Positions 9,441-20,146 of a DNA stretch of 47,172 nt are shown here, piece after piece. The number at the start of each line of letters is the position of its first letter. The first letter of the stretch is position 1. Origin of the DNA: Gammaproteobacteria bacterium TMED1 (lineage in GTDB: Bacteria; Pseudomonadota; Gammaproteobacteria; Pseudomonadales; Azotimanducaceae); NCBI GenBank assembly GCA_002167855.2, contig NHBG02000004.1, forward strand, positions 1-47,172. Reading direction: 5' to 3'. The notes under the pieces were generated by a model. The model had not been told where the DNA came from. It ran no database searches and worked only from the letters and a program-made list of their open reading frames with translations. Both the position numbers and the translations under genes were made by a program.

Positions 9441-9921
9441 TTTCTGAAGACTTTTCTTTATTTATAATCATATCTAACACCATAAGAATGGCCCCAAGTG
9501 AAATCAGGAAATCAGCAACATTAAAAGCTGGGAAGTAATAGGGGTGGTAGAAAATCACTAAGAAGTCCACCACATATCCTTGAGAAATGCGGTCCACCAA
9601 ATTACCCAAGGCACCACCAAGAATGAAAGACAAAGCCAATGCAAGCAGATTACGAGGTGAGCGAATACGATATAACCAGATTGTAATAACCAAACTCACG
9701 ACACTGGATATTGAAACTAGAAACCATCGTTGCCATCCACCCGCATCCGCCAGAAAACTGAATGCTGCACCTGGATTATGCAATAAAGTTAGTTTAAAAA
9801 AAGAAACCAATTCAATGGACTCACAGTAACCAGGAACACAAAGCGGTAGGATCTTTACAATAATTTCTTTCAGTAACTGATCTGTGAAAACGAAGGCAAC
9901 TACCAAAAAAAAATAGATCAT
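9430..9921 (-). CDS. lspA: Lipoprotein signal peptidase (signal peptidase II)
   Basis: 163 residues, four hydrophobic segments, with the aspartyl-protease motifs GGALGNLVDR (catalytic Asp110) and FNVADF (Asp137) and the upstream NPGAAFSF motif. It cleaves the signal peptide of diacylated prolipoproteins such as BamD and LptE encoded here; Lnt, also encoded here, then N-acylates them. Its ATG overlaps the ribF stop by 4 bp. In most gammaproteobacteria ileS lies between ribF and lspA; here the two genes abut directly. Confidence 0.96.
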   Translation of the reverse strand: MIYFFLVVAFVFTDQLLKEIIVKILPLCVPGYCESIELVSFFKLTLLHNPGAAFSFLADAGGWQRWFLVSISSVVSLVITIWLYRIRSPRNLLALALSFILGGALGNLVDRISQGYVVDFLVIFYHPYYFPAFNVADFLISLGAILMVLDMIINKEKSSENES

Positions 9922-10859
9922 ACCTCGACACTCTCATAAAAAAATTGTTTTGCCTCTTTAATATCCCGATGAATGGCGGCTTTTAAGGTTGCTAAATTGG
10001 GAAACTTCTCTTCATCTCGAAGCTTATGAACAAAACGAACCTTTATTCCACATCCATAAATATTCTCATCGAAGTCGAAAATATGCACCTCGAGAACGGG
10101 ACTAGCGGTCGTATCATCGATCGTTGGCCGAATTCCGACATTTGCAACGCCGCGATACGTTTTTTTGAGGCCATACACCTCGACTGCATAGGAGCCATCT
10201 ATTGGTGCCCGATACCTCCGAAGTTGAATATTGGCAGTGGGTATCTCCAGCAACTCTCGGCCAAAACTTCGACCGTAAATAACCTTGCCAGCAATGGTAT
10301 AAGGTCTCCGAAGCAGGCTTTCTGCTGCCCTGAAGTTACCTTGCAATAAGTACTCCCTAATTCTGGTACTACTGACTCTCTCTGTATCAATAGTTAGGGT
10401 ATTCAAATTTTTCACCCGCACATCGGTCTTTTCGCCTAAGGAACGAAGGAACGAAAAGTCTCCACCCCGATTACTGCCAAATCTAAAATCATCTCCCACG
10501 AATACGGCGCTGGCCTTGATCTCTTTAAAGAGAATATTTGCGAATTCCCTATCAGATAGTGACCGAGTCTTTTCATCAAACTTTAAACAGAGCACTAGGT
10601 CCACTCCATACTCACCAAGTAATTCTACTTTTTCACGAAACCTTGTAAGCCGCGCTGGAGCATTAAATTCATCAAAATATTCTTTGGGCTGGGGCTCGAA
10701 ACAAATAAGCATTGAGGGAACTCCCAGCGTGACAGATTCCTCTTTGATTTTCGACAGAATCCTTTGATGTCCTAGGTGAACACCATCAAAATTTCCTATC
10801 GTGACCACACTACGATGATGCTCATACCTGAGATTTATCAGACCTCGAATTATTTGCAT
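9918..10859 (-). CDS. ribF: Bifunctional riboflavin kinase / FAD synthetase
   Basis: 313 residues. The N-terminal FMN adenylyltransferase domain carries GNFDGVHLGHQ (residues 22-32) and the SSTRIR motif near ~165. The C-terminal flavokinase domain contains the PTAN motif (IPTANI, ~205). It converts riboflavin to FMN and then FAD in the cytoplasm. It starts 4 bp after the murJ stop and overlaps lspA by 4 bp. Confidence 0.96.
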   Translation of the reverse strand: MQIIRGLINLRYEHHRSVVTIGNFDGVHLGHQRILSKIKEESVTLGVPSMLICFEPQPKEYFDEFNAPARLTRFREKVELLGEYGVDLVLCLKFDEKTRSLSDREFANILFKEIKASAVFVGDDFRFGSNRGGDFSFLRSLGEKTDVRVKNLNTLTIDTERVSSTRIREYLLQGNFRAAESLLRRPYTIAGKVIYGRSFGRELLEIPTANIQLRRYRAPIDGSYAVEVYGLKKTYRGVANVGIRPTIDDTTASPVLEVHIFDFDENIYGCGIKVRFVHKLRDEEKFPNLATLKAAIHRDIKEAKQFFYESVEV

Positions 10860-10863
10860 TCAA

Positions 10864-12420
10864 TCACCGAATAACTTGATTGACTTTAATTCCTAGCACC
10901 AGTAAACCAATGATGTAGAATCCAATACCTACGAAACAAATGAATAGAATTCGCAATACTCTCTCTAAATTACCGAACTCAAACCAGTTTTCAATGTTAG
11001 GTGTTATCAAACTCACGATCGATAACATTATCAAGGTTGCAATTAGTATCCGAAAGAAAAAACGACCCCATTCGGCTTCAAAAACCAGAACACCCGAACT
11101 CTTAAGGCCATAAACCAATAATCCTGCGTTTATAAATGCAGAAAAAGACGTCGCTAAAGCAAGTCCCGCATGCTTGAAATGCCAAATTAGAGCCAAGTTA
11201 AGAATCATATTTGAAAACAGCGCAATAACCCCAAACTTTACTGGCGTGGATGTATCCTGACGCGCAAAATATCCAGGCAATAAGACCTTAACCAGCATAT
11301 GTCCGAGCAAACCAGTACCGTAGGCCGCTAAAGCTAATCCAGACATAGTCACATCGCGCTCGGTCATAGCTCCATGGAAAAACAAAGTCGCTATCAGCTC
11401 ATCGGAGAGATATATCAGAGCCGCACTGGCAGGTAATCCCAGCAAACAAACAAGACGCAAGGCCCAATTAAGGGTATGCGAGAATTGCTGTTTGGAAGCC
11501 GTCGCATGATCTTGGGACAAACCTGGAAGAATCACAGTCGCAATTGCTATCGCAAAAATACCAAGGGGCAACTCCAATAATCTATCTGAATACCACAACC
11601 AACTCAGGGTTCCTGTCTCAAGAAATGAAGCAAGTACCGTATCTAGAAGGATATTAATTTGACCAACAGAAACACCAAATAAAGCAGGTAACATTAGAGT
11701 TAATATTCTCCTGACCCCAGGATCCTTCGTGTGTATTGTTGGTGCGACTAAGAGATCTTCCTTAGCTAGAAAAGGAAGCTGCATAGTCAATTGCGCAACC
11801 CCGGCAACTAGAACAGCCCAGGCCAGAGCCATAATTGGCTGATCTAGGTAAGGACGCAGAGCTATAACACACACAATGAGGGAGAGGTTTAGTAATACCG
11901 GGGTGAAAGCAGGGACAGCAAATCGCCCGTACGTATTTAAGATGGCACCAGCAAATGCTGTCAACGATATCAAAAGCAGGTACGGGAAGGTCAAACGCAA
12001 CATCTCTGTCGCGAGAGCGAGCTTCTCAGTCTCCGCATGATAAACATAGCCAAATGCGAATATTCGCATTATATATTCGGCGCCAAGCACACCCAAAATA
12101 GTTATAAGTAATAAACTTAAACCGAGAGTACCGCTAACCCTAGAAACTAGTAGCCTAACCTCACTTCGAGTCCTCCTTTCTCTGTATGCTGATAGCACTG
12201 GCACAAAAGCCTGAGAAAATGCACCCTCCGCAAAAAGTCTACGAAAAAGATTTGGAATACGAAGAGCAACAAAAAATGCATCTGCTCCGGCTCCTGAACC
12301 AAAAACATTTGCAATGACAACATCTCTCAGTAATCCAAACACGCGTGAAACCATAGTCAAGAGGGAAACAACACCGCTAGATCTGATCAATTCCCCATTT
12401 TTAACGCTATCTTCAGGCAT
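10864..12420 (-). CDS. murJ: Lipid II flippase MurJ
   Basis: About 518 residues with 14 predicted membrane spans of the MviN/MurJ MOP-superfamily fold; it moves lipid II to the periplasmic face for peptidoglycan synthesis. The N-terminus GVVSLLTMVSRVFGLLRDVVIA is the typical family start. I chose the ATG at 12420, giving the usual short N-terminal tail. The longer open frame (to 12549) would overlap rpsT and adds non-conserved sequence. It is divergent from rpsT, a conserved pairing, and heads the murJ-ribF-lspA-fkpB-ispH unit. Confidence 0.95.
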   Translation of the reverse strand: MPEDSVKNGELIRSSGVVSLLTMVSRVFGLLRDVVIANVFGSGAGADAFFVALRIPNLFRRLFAEGAFSQAFVPVLSAYRERRTRSEVRLLVSRVSGTLGLSLLLITILGVLGAEYIMRIFAFGYVYHAETEKLALATEMLRLTFPYLLLISLTAFAGAILNTYGRFAVPAFTPVLLNLSLIVCVIALRPYLDQPIMALAWAVLVAGVAQLTMQLPFLAKEDLLVAPTIHTKDPGVRRILTLMLPALFGVSVGQINILLDTVLASFLETGTLSWLWYSDRLLELPLGIFAIAIATVILPGLSQDHATASKQQFSHTLNWALRLVCLLGLPASAALIYLSDELIATLFFHGAMTERDVTMSGLALAAYGTGLLGHMLVKVLLPGYFARQDTSTPVKFGVIALFSNMILNLALIWHFKHAGLALATSFSAFINAGLLVYGLKSSGVLVFEAEWGRFFFRILIATLIMLSIVSLITPNIENWFEFGNLERVLRILFICFVGIGFYIIGLLVLGIKVNQVIR

Positions 12421-12510
12421 ACTAATATTTTCAGTACTTGAATTTGACAAAGTTAAGCTTAATGGGCATAGTTCGCCCTCATTTTTTGGCACCAGCAAGG
12501 TACAATTTAA

Positions 12511-12777
12511 GTGGCAAATTCGGCTCAGGCACGAAAACGTACAAGACAATCTGACACGCGAAGGCGACGCAATGCAAGTCAGCGGTCAGCAATGCGAACA
12601 ACACTCAAGAAGACAATTTCCACCATCGCTACAGGCGACTACGAACAGTCTATTAATGCATTTGGTCAAGTAGTCCCTGCGCTGGACAAAGCAGTAAGTC
12701 AGGGGCTTATTAGCAAAAACAAAGCCGCTCGCCATAAATCACGCCTAAACGCCCAAATTAAAGCACTTAAAGGATAG
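12511..12777 (+). CDS. rpsT: 30S ribosomal protein S20
   Basis: 88 residues, very basic, with the S20 pattern ANSAQARKRTRQSDTRR at the N-terminus and NKAARHKSRLN near the C-terminus. The start is GTG (12511); an AAGG element lies about 10 nt upstream. S20 is a primary 16S-binding protein, and its genes often use a non-ATG start, which fits autogenous control at translation. It is convergent with proB, 5 bp apart. Confidence 0.97.
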   Translation: MANSAQARKRTRQSDTRRRRNASQRSAMRTTLKKTISTIATGDYEQSINAFGQVVPALDKAVSQGLISKNKAARHKSRLNAQIKALKG

Positions 12778-12782
12778 GCTCT

Positions 12783-15055
<2,273 letters not shown>

Positions 15056-15072
15056 CTACATAATCTTAAGAT

Positions 15073-15100
15073 AAAAAAAAGCCCTGTCGGTGACAGGGCT
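15073..15100 (-). terminator. rho-independent terminator after rplU-rpmA
   Basis: On the minus strand a perfect 9-bp stem AGCCCTGTC/GACAGGGCT with a 3-nt loop (arms 15100-15092 and 15088-15080) is followed by eight T residues. It lies about 20 bp past the rpmA stop, so it should end most rplU-rpmA transcripts and leave obgE-proB to read-through or their own promoter. Confidence 0.9.
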
Positions 15101-15118
15101 AGTAAGCTAAAAATTCTG

Positions 15119-15379
15119 TTAAGCCTCCATCAGGACATTCACATACTTGCGCTTTTTTGGACCTTTGATTTGGAAGTCTACCACCCCATCTGATTTGGCG
15201 AATAAAGTATGGTCCTTGCCGCATCCGACGTTGACGCCCGGATGGAATTTCGTGCCACGTTGACGAACTATAATATTGCCAGCCACCACTTTCTGTCCAC
15301 CAAAGAGTTTCAGCCCCAACCGTTTTGATTCAGAATCTCGTCCGTTTCTTGTGCTTCCACCAGCCTTCTTATGGGCCAT
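15119..15379 (-). CDS. rpmA: 50S ribosomal protein L27
   Basis: 86 residues starting [20 protein letters not shown], the canonical L27 N-terminus that reaches the peptidyl-transferase centre; no Firmicutes-type cleavable leader is present. It lies 5 bp downstream of rplU, the universal L21-L27 pair, and is followed by a strong terminator. Confidence 0.98.
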   Translation of the reverse strand: MAHKKAGGSTRNGRDSESKRLGLKLFGGQKVVAGNIIVRQRGTKFHPGVNVGCGKDHTLFAKSDGVVDFQIKGPKKRKYVNVLMEA

Positions 15380-15384
15380 AGCTG

Positions 15385-15699
15385 CTACCCTCTAATAATT
15401 TCTTTGATTTTTACTTCAGTAAACCATTGCCTGTGACCAGCCTGCCTGCGGTAGTGTTTGCGACGACGCATCTTAATTATATTGATCTTTGCGCCCCTAC
15501 CATGGACTAGAACCTCTGCGGTGACTTTACCCCCGTCTACAAAAGGAGATCCAATATTAATATCTGATCCCTCACCGATCATCATGACTTTGTCAAAATC
15601 AACAGTCTCACCTTCTGGTACATCCAGCTTTTCAAGCTTTAGGGTCTCTCCAAGCGCTACTCGATGTTGTTTTCCGCCGCTTTCAATTACCGCGTACAT
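15385..15699 (-). CDS. rplU: 50S ribosomal protein L21
   Basis: 104 residues from the ATG at 15699 ([14 protein letters not shown]), the family length. A GGTGAG Shine-Dalgarno lies a few bases upstream. A longer open frame extends to 15750 but its extra residues have no family match. The C-terminus [16 protein letters not shown] is the conserved rRNA-binding end. It forms an operon with rpmA. Confidence 0.97.
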   Translation of the reverse strand: MYAVIESGGKQHRVALGETLKLEKLDVPEGETVDFDKVMMIGEGSDINIGSPFVDGGKVTAEVLVHGRGAKINIIKMRRRKHYRRQAGHRQWFTEVKIKEIIRG

Positions 15700-15759
15700 G
15701 ATACTCACCCACAATGATGACCATAAGAAGTTTCCATAGGCCGGTTTCAAGGTCGCGAG

Positions 15760-15788
15760 AGTTTAATGGATGCCAGTGCAGCAAGCAA
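15760..15788 (-). promoter_or_regulatory. candidate sigma-70 promoter for rplU-rpmA
   Basis: On the minus strand TTGCTT (15788-15783), a 17-bp spacer and TAAACT (15765-15760). Transcription would start about 55 bp before the rplU ATG. Spacing is ideal; both hexamers deviate moderately from consensus. Confidence 0.5.
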
Positions 15789-15871
15789 GCTGGATAAGCG
15801 ATCTTAACAGCTTATTCCGCCAGGAATAGCATTTCCTAACGTTTGTAAGAATAGATTGGTAGAATTCCCGT

Positions 15872-16837
15872 ATGAATCATGACTTTTTCCAATCAGTAGA
15901 CAAAGACTTTGCCGATGTAGATCAATTGATCGGCCAAAGTTTAACCTCAGACATCCCTCTGATAGAACAAATAGCAACCTATCTGATCGCAGCAGGAGGC
16001 AAACGGCTGAGACCTCTCCTAGTTTTACTTTGCGCCAAAGCTTGCGGGTATGAGGGTAGAGACCATATAAAACTGGCGGCAGTAATCGAGTTCCTACATA
16101 CCGCAATGCTTTTACATGATGATGTGGTAGATGCCTCAGACCTCAGGAGGGGGAGAAAAACTGTAAACGCAGAATGGGGGAATCCTGCCAGCGTTTTAGT
16201 AGGGGACTTCTTGCACTCCCGGGCATTTGAGATGATGGTAGATATAGGCAATCTGCGCATCATGGAGATTCTCTCACACGCAACCAATACAATTGCTGAA
16301 GGAGAAGTACAGCAGCTGGCGAACCTGCGTAATCTAGGGCTTACCGAACAGACCTATTTGCAAGTTATTGCGAGAAAAACTGCAATGCTATTCCAAGCTG
16401 CTGCGCATGCAGGTGCAGTCCTTGGTAGAGCCAATAGGCCAACGGAAACTTCATTGAGAGATTACGGTTTTCACCTCGGTCTAGCCTTCCAGTTAATTGA
16501 CGATGTTTTGGACTACGAAGGTGATGCTGAGGACCTTGGAAAAAATATTGGCGATGATGTCGCAGAAGGAAAGGTAACGTTACCTCTTATAGTTGCCATG
16601 AAAAATGGAAATAACCATCAAACCAGCTTGATTAGGGAAACTATCAAATCGGGAGGTACTAAGAACCTAGGAGCCATCGTAAACATAGTAAATGACACTG
16701 GGGGTATTACTTATACTTTGGCCAGCGCTTCTTCGGAGAAAGATAAAGCTCTAGCATCTATCCAGGACATTTCTTCTTCTATTTATCGAAGCTCGATGGA
16801 AAAACTTGTTGGCTTTGTGCTTGAGAGACCTGTTTAG
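15872..16837 (+). CDS. ispB: Octaprenyl diphosphate synthase (long-chain polyprenyl synthase)
   Basis: 321 residues, a trans-isoprenyl diphosphate synthase with both aspartate-rich motifs: DDVVD (83-87) within LLHDDVVDASDLRRG, and DDVLD (210-214). Small residues before the first motif fit a long-chain product used for the ubiquinone side chain. Divergence from rplU-rpmA is conserved in gammaproteobacteria. It uses IPP from the MEP pathway, whose last enzyme IspH is encoded upstream. Confidence 0.95.
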   Translation: MNHDFFQSVDKDFADVDQLIGQSLTSDIPLIEQIATYLIAAGGKRLRPLLVLLCAKACGYEGRDHIKLAAVIEFLHTAMLLHDDVVDASDLRRGRKTVNAEWGNPASVLVGDFLHSRAFEMMVDIGNLRIMEILSHATNTIAEGEVQQLANLRNLGLTEQTYLQVIARKTAMLFQAAAHAGAVLGRANRPTETSLRDYGFHLGLAFQLIDDVLDYEGDAEDLGKNIGDDVAEGKVTLPLIVAMKNGNNHQTSLIRETIKSGGTKNLGAIVNIVNDTGGITYTLASASSEKDKALASIQDISSSIYRSSMEKLVGFVLERPV

Positions 16838-16847
16838 GGATATTCTA

Positions 16848-16853
16848 TATAAT
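16848..16853 (+). promoter_or_regulatory. -10 element of the tRNA-Pro promoter
   Basis: A perfect TATAAT 14 bp before the tRNA 5' end, between the ispB stop and the tRNA. No good -35 exists at 16-18 bp; the nearest (TTGAGA, 16821-16826) is 21 bp away. The promoter is therefore only partly supported. Confidence 0.4.
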
Positions 16854-16867
16854 AAGCGAGGTTTTGT

Positions 16868-16944
16868 CGGGGTGTAGCTCAGCTTGGTAGAGCACTGTCT
16901 TCGGGAGGCAGGGGTCGTGCGTTCAAATCGCGCCATCCCGACCA
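16868..16944 (+). tRNA. tRNA-Pro (anticodon CGG)
   Basis: 77 nt with a full cloverleaf: acceptor CGGGGTG/CATCCCG, discriminator A and encoded CCA, D stem GCTC/GAGC, anticodon stem CTGTC/GGCAG with loop TTCGGGA (anticodon CGG, decoding CCG), and T stem GTGCG/CGCGC with loop TTCAAAT. It lies 30 bp after ispB. A tRNA-Ser fragment begins about 180 bp further on. Confidence 0.97.
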
Positions 16945-17122
16945 ATAAAAATCTGCCCCTCAGGAGAAATACGTGAAGCCGATAGAAATCAAAGGGTGCG
17001 CATGGGGTGCATTATATTTAGTTCGGGAACGTAAAACTTTTTGTTGCAACAACCTCACCGTTGATAATATGAGGTCTGAATCGGGTTTTTTTAAGCTCAG
17101 TACTCGGGGCTCTTAGTTTGAT

Positions 17123-17175
17123 TGCCGGCATAGGTTTGTAGCCTATCCAGGGTTCGAATCCCTGCCCCTCCGCCA
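17123..17175 (+). pseudogene. tRNA-Ser 3'-half remnant (possible attachment site)
   Basis: The segment contains a 3' anticodon-stem piece (GCCGGC), a long variable arm (ATAGG-tttgta-CCTAT type), a perfect T arm CAGGG-TTCGAAT-CCCTG, a 3' acceptor strand CCCCTCC, discriminator G and CCA. A long variable arm with a G discriminator is the class II serine pattern. The matching 5' half (it should start GGAGGGG) is absent upstream, so this is not a functional tRNA. A tRNA 3' end without its 5' half is what integrative elements leave or carry at attachment sites. The next gene, a methyltransferase, ends 9 bp away. A tmRNA 3' end was considered and does not fit. Confidence 0.7.
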
Positions 17176-17184
17176 ATCCCACCG

Positions 17185-18054
17185 CTATACCCACCTTATA
17201 AGACGTAAAATCTCACTATATAAATTCTTATTTTTGCGAACGACAAATGTATTGGAGAGATCGTGGTCGCGATGACCGATACGTCCATCCTCAAGCACTT
17301 CCAGGGTGACACATTGTTCGTCGCCGATAATCTCGAATATTCGATGTTGTGGCAGAAAATGCATTTCGATATCGCCGTTTTTCCGCCCGTCGAGGTTTGA
17401 CAAATATTCCTCGGCATCGAAACGATAACCCATGCGATAGGTGGGTATCTGAAATACAGCGACGCCCCCAGGATTGAGTGTTTGCAGCAATGCCCGGATG
17501 GCTTGGTCAATCAATGGCGGCGGGTTGTGCTGCAGCACGATGACGGTATAGACCAGATCAACTTTCTGCAGGCGTTGCAGATCATCCAGATTGGTCAGCT
17601 GAACCCAGTCGATGTTGTCGATCATTTCCAAGTTCTTCTTTGCTTGCTCCAAGTGGCTGCTTGAAATGTCGCAGGCGACCACCTTGGGAAAGTTTTCAGC
17701 AAGCCAGCGTGTGATACGACCCAATCCACACCCGAATTCCAAACATGTACCCAGTGTTTCTGGTTCGATATTATTGCGACGCAGCGTCGCCAGTACCTGT
17801 AGAGCGGCATTCTCTCCAGTAGCGTAGAAGGAGTCGATACTGGACTTGTCTTCCTCCTTGAACTCGTCGACCGACAACACAGACCACATGGGTGAAACTT
17901 CACCCAGTGCGCGCCAGGTTTCTTGAATATGATGGAACAACCGGTGCAAAACTTCTATATCGGGGTCCAGTTCAATATCGAGACCTGGTTCATAGCCCGT
18001 CATGGAGTTTACGGAGAACTCTCCGTTCTTTTCTTTGTATTCATCCGAACGCAT
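17185..18054 (-). CDS. Class I SAM-dependent methyltransferase, substrate unknown
   Basis: 289 residues. The SAM-binding motif I is LEFGCGLGR (~105-113), followed by an acidic residue at the end of strand 2 (VVACDISSS, Asp ~129) and post-motif DLVYTVIVLQHNPP. The first ~100 residues and the C-terminal ~80 residues are extra elements that I do not recognise; they may bind substrate. An AGGGGAG Shine-Dalgarno lies just before the ATG. It looks richer in G+C than the housekeeping genes and adjoins the tRNA-Ser fragment, which suggests horizontal acquisition. Small-molecule or lipid methylation is as likely as protein methylation. Confidence 0.8.
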   Translation of the reverse strand: MRSDEYKEKNGEFSVNSMTGYEPGLDIELDPDIEVLHRLFHHIQETWRALGEVSPMWSVLSVDEFKEEDKSSIDSFYATGENAALQVLATLRRNNIEPETLGTCLEFGCGLGRITRWLAENFPKVVACDISSSHLEQAKKNLEMIDNIDWVQLTNLDDLQRLQKVDLVYTVIVLQHNPPPLIDQAIRALLQTLNPGGVAVFQIPTYRMGYRFDAEEYLSNLDGRKNGDIEMHFLPQHRIFEIIGDEQCVTLEVLEDGRIGHRDHDLSNTFVVRKNKNLYSEILRLIRWV

Positions 18055-18227
18055 GACGCTCCCCTTGTTTAGAAGCGCGCAGCATAATTAGCGGCTGCAG
18101 TCATGGTTAATTTCCTTTTTTGATGTCATTAGGCAAAAAGTCCCAAAAGATTTAAGGGAATGCAAATGTTACTTTCCTGATGATGAATATTTTTACGTTT
18201 CGTCCTGAGAATTTCCCAACCGATGCT

Positions 18228-18659
18228 TTACTCAATCACTAAATCTGCCGCCTTAAAAGATAAGGTTTTATTCACGAAATCTAGCGTGCCCACTGCATAA
18301 GTAAATTTGCCATTGCTTGCGGTATCATGGGTATACATTTTATAGATTGCACCTTGTTTGACATAAACACCTTGCAGGGTACCAGTAACAATTTTTTCGC
18401 CACTTTGCGTAAACGCAAATCCTGTAAATTCTCCTCTGTCTCTCAATTGCTGCTTATCAGTAAAAGTATAAGAGAGATAAACGCGACCGTACGGACCTGC
18501 TTCACCAGATGCTGACATTTGGTAAGTTTTACCGTCTGTGGTGTGCAGGGCGTCGATTGTAAAATCTGCATCGAAGTGATTTTCCAATTTCGGTTGAAGA
18601 GAGTCCGCTAAAGAAGTTACAGAAACTGCCAACAGAGAGAAAATTAGGAGAGTTTTCAT
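18228..18659 (-). CDS. Small secreted protein of unknown function
   Basis: About 143 residues from the ATG at 18659; the frame is open 15 codons further but the internal ATG gives a clean signal peptide (MKTLLIFSLLAVSVTSLADS, cleavage near A-D). The mature part is predicted largely beta-stranded, with motifs such as GPYGRVYLSYTFTD and GEFTGFAFTQSGEKIVTGTLQGVY. It has no cysteines in the mature part and no catalytic motif I can name. Monocistronic; its neighbours are the methyltransferase and a degraded Sel1 gene. Confidence 0.7.
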   Translation of the reverse strand: MKTLLIFSLLAVSVTSLADSLQPKLENHFDADFTIDALHTTDGKTYQMSASGEAGPYGRVYLSYTFTDKQQLRDRGEFTGFAFTQSGEKIVTGTLQGVYVKQGAIYKMYTHDTASNGKFTYAVGTLDFVNKTLSFKAADLVIE

Positions 18660-18704
18660 ATGCTTTTTCCATTCACAAAAGGGCACCGAGCGATGGTATT
18701 TCAT

Positions 18705-19247
18705 ATACCTTTAGAAGGCAATTTATTCCATTTTAACGCTCTATGATTTTTGTTTTTCTCATTTTTCTCAAGTCAAAGCAGTGAAAAGCAATCCTGGTCA
18801 TCAACAGTTATTTTTTAGGTACTGGCTTAGGGATTTTGATTCACGACTTTGAGGAGGCAGCCAAATGGTATCGTCTAGCGGCTGAGCAGGGTTATGCGCC
18901 TGCTCTAGGTAACAATAGGGTAACAGGTAAGCAGCTTTCGCTGTGATATTTTGCAGATTGAGCGCTGCTGTTATAGCCTGGGGAGGCCCTACAACTGCTG
19001 TTTATTCGGTTGGTTACCGCACGTATTCATAAAAAGCTAATTTGAAAAACCTTAATCAAACGATTTAAAAATAGCAGCGGGAAAGCTTTGGAAGCCCGTA
19101 TTTGCTTGTGTCCTCGAATTATAAAAGAGTAAAAAATACTGTTAAATCAAAGGCTAAGAAGAACCCACATGAGCTTTCGCATCTACCTATGAACCCAATT
19201 TGCAATAGTTCGCATCAACACTTTCTTTCCTGTGGGAGATGCCAGCG
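18705..19247. other. decayed intergenic region
   Basis: About 540 bp with no intact gene. A Sel1-repeat remnant is visible at 18842-18946; the rest gives only short frames. This fits gene decay in the accessory segment. Confidence 0.55.
18842..18946 (+). pseudogene. Sel1-repeat protein remnant
   Basis: One reading frame encodes FEEAAKWYRLAAEQGYAPAL, an almost perfect Sel1-like (TPR-type) repeat unit, and then stops at 18944-18946. There is no start codon with a plausible context and no further repeat. Sel1 proteins normally have many tandem units, so this is the leftover of a larger gene. Confidence 0.6.
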
Positions 19248-20045
19248 TCAGGCGACTCGTTGATCCGGAAAGGATTCTTTCTCTCGCTCGAGCATGGCCT
19301 TCATCTCCAACCAGTTTATGAGAAACAGCTGACCCGTTTCATCTTCCACCAGTGCGGTACAGTGTTCTACCCAGTCACCCGTATTGAGATACTGCACTTC
19401 GCCATGGTCACGTTTGTTTGGATGATGAATGTGCCCACAGACAATACCGTCAAAGCCACGTTCCAGGCTTAATCTGGCCGCCGCACTCTCAAAACGCTCG
19501 ATATATTTAACGGCCTCTTTGAACTTGTACTTGATGAACGCCGCAAACGACCAATAGGAGTATCCAAATAACCTGCGTATATAGAGGTAGTAACGACTCA
19601 TTACCATTAACATGGCGTACAGGTTGTCACCCAGACGCTCCAGCCAATCCATGTTACTGACAACTTCATCAAGGCAATCACCGTGAATTACCAGAAGACG
19701 TTGCCCTTGTGCGGTTACATGGACATCTTCATCTTTCAGTTCGACACCATTTACGTGGTTGCCAACATAGCCCCTCAGGGCAGCATCATGATTGCCCGGG
19801 ATATAAACGACACGGGTACCTCTCTTGGCCTTCCGGAAGACGAGATTGATCAGCTCACTGTTCTCCTTCGGCCAGTAAACAGCGTCCTTGAGCTTCCGCA
19901 TGTCGATGATGTCACCCACAAGATAGAGAGACTCGCATTCGGTACTCTCGAGGAAGTCGAGTAACAGATTGACCTGGCTGTCCACGGTTCCCAAGTGTAC
20001 ATCAGAAATAAAAATACTACGGTACTTTACAGGTCCAAGCATCAA
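19248..20045 (-). CDS. Calcineurin-like metallophosphoesterase, UDP-2,3-diacylglucosamine diphosphatase-like
   Basis: 265 residues with the full metallophosphoesterase set: DVHLG (Asp15, His17), GDIID (Asp45), GNHD (~84-87), HGD (~125) and CGHIHHP (~205). The layout and the hydrophobic helical insert (~140-175) are those of the LpxH-like family (COG2908) that hydrolyses UDP-2,3-diacylglucosamine in lipid A synthesis. Many members next to lipid genes are not the main LpxH, so I leave the symbol empty. It lies 100 bp downstream of dgkA on the same strand, so the two may act together on membrane lipids. Confidence 0.8.
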   Translation of the reverse strand: MMLGPVKYRSIFISDVHLGTVDSQVNLLLDFLESTECESLYLVGDIIDMRKLKDAVYWPKENSELINLVFRKAKRGTRVVYIPGNHDAALRGYVGNHVNGVELKDEDVHVTAQGQRLLVIHGDCLDEVVSNMDWLERLGDNLYAMLMVMSRYYLYIRRLFGYSYWSFAAFIKYKFKEAVKYIERFESAAARLSLERGFDGIVCGHIHHPNKRDHGEVQYLNTGDWVEHCTALVEDETGQLFLINWLEMKAMLEREKESFPDQRVA

Positions 20046-20125
20046 CGTATCCTAAACCAAGACGACTGCAAAGATTATAATCGCAGAGTATAAAGCCTTG
20101 ATGAAGCAGGGTTAAATTTCGTTTA

Positions 20126-20145
20126 AAAAATTCAAACCTGACCCC
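20126..20145. repeat. REP-like motif between dgkA and the phosphoesterase
   Basis: AAAAATTCAAACCTGACCCC directly beyond the dgkA stop. It resembles the GGGGTCAGGT-TTGAATTTT sequence often seen beside REP-associated (Y1) transposase genes in proteobacteria. Only one copy is seen and no transposase is nearby, so it may be a stray copy or chance. Confidence 0.35.
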
Positions 20146-20146
20146 A

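Noticed and set aside
17123-17175. Possible tmRNA (ssrA) 3' end.
   Set aside because: tmRNA 5' domain (GGGGCT..) and tag frame are absent, and the long variable arm with G discriminator is typical of tRNA-Ser.
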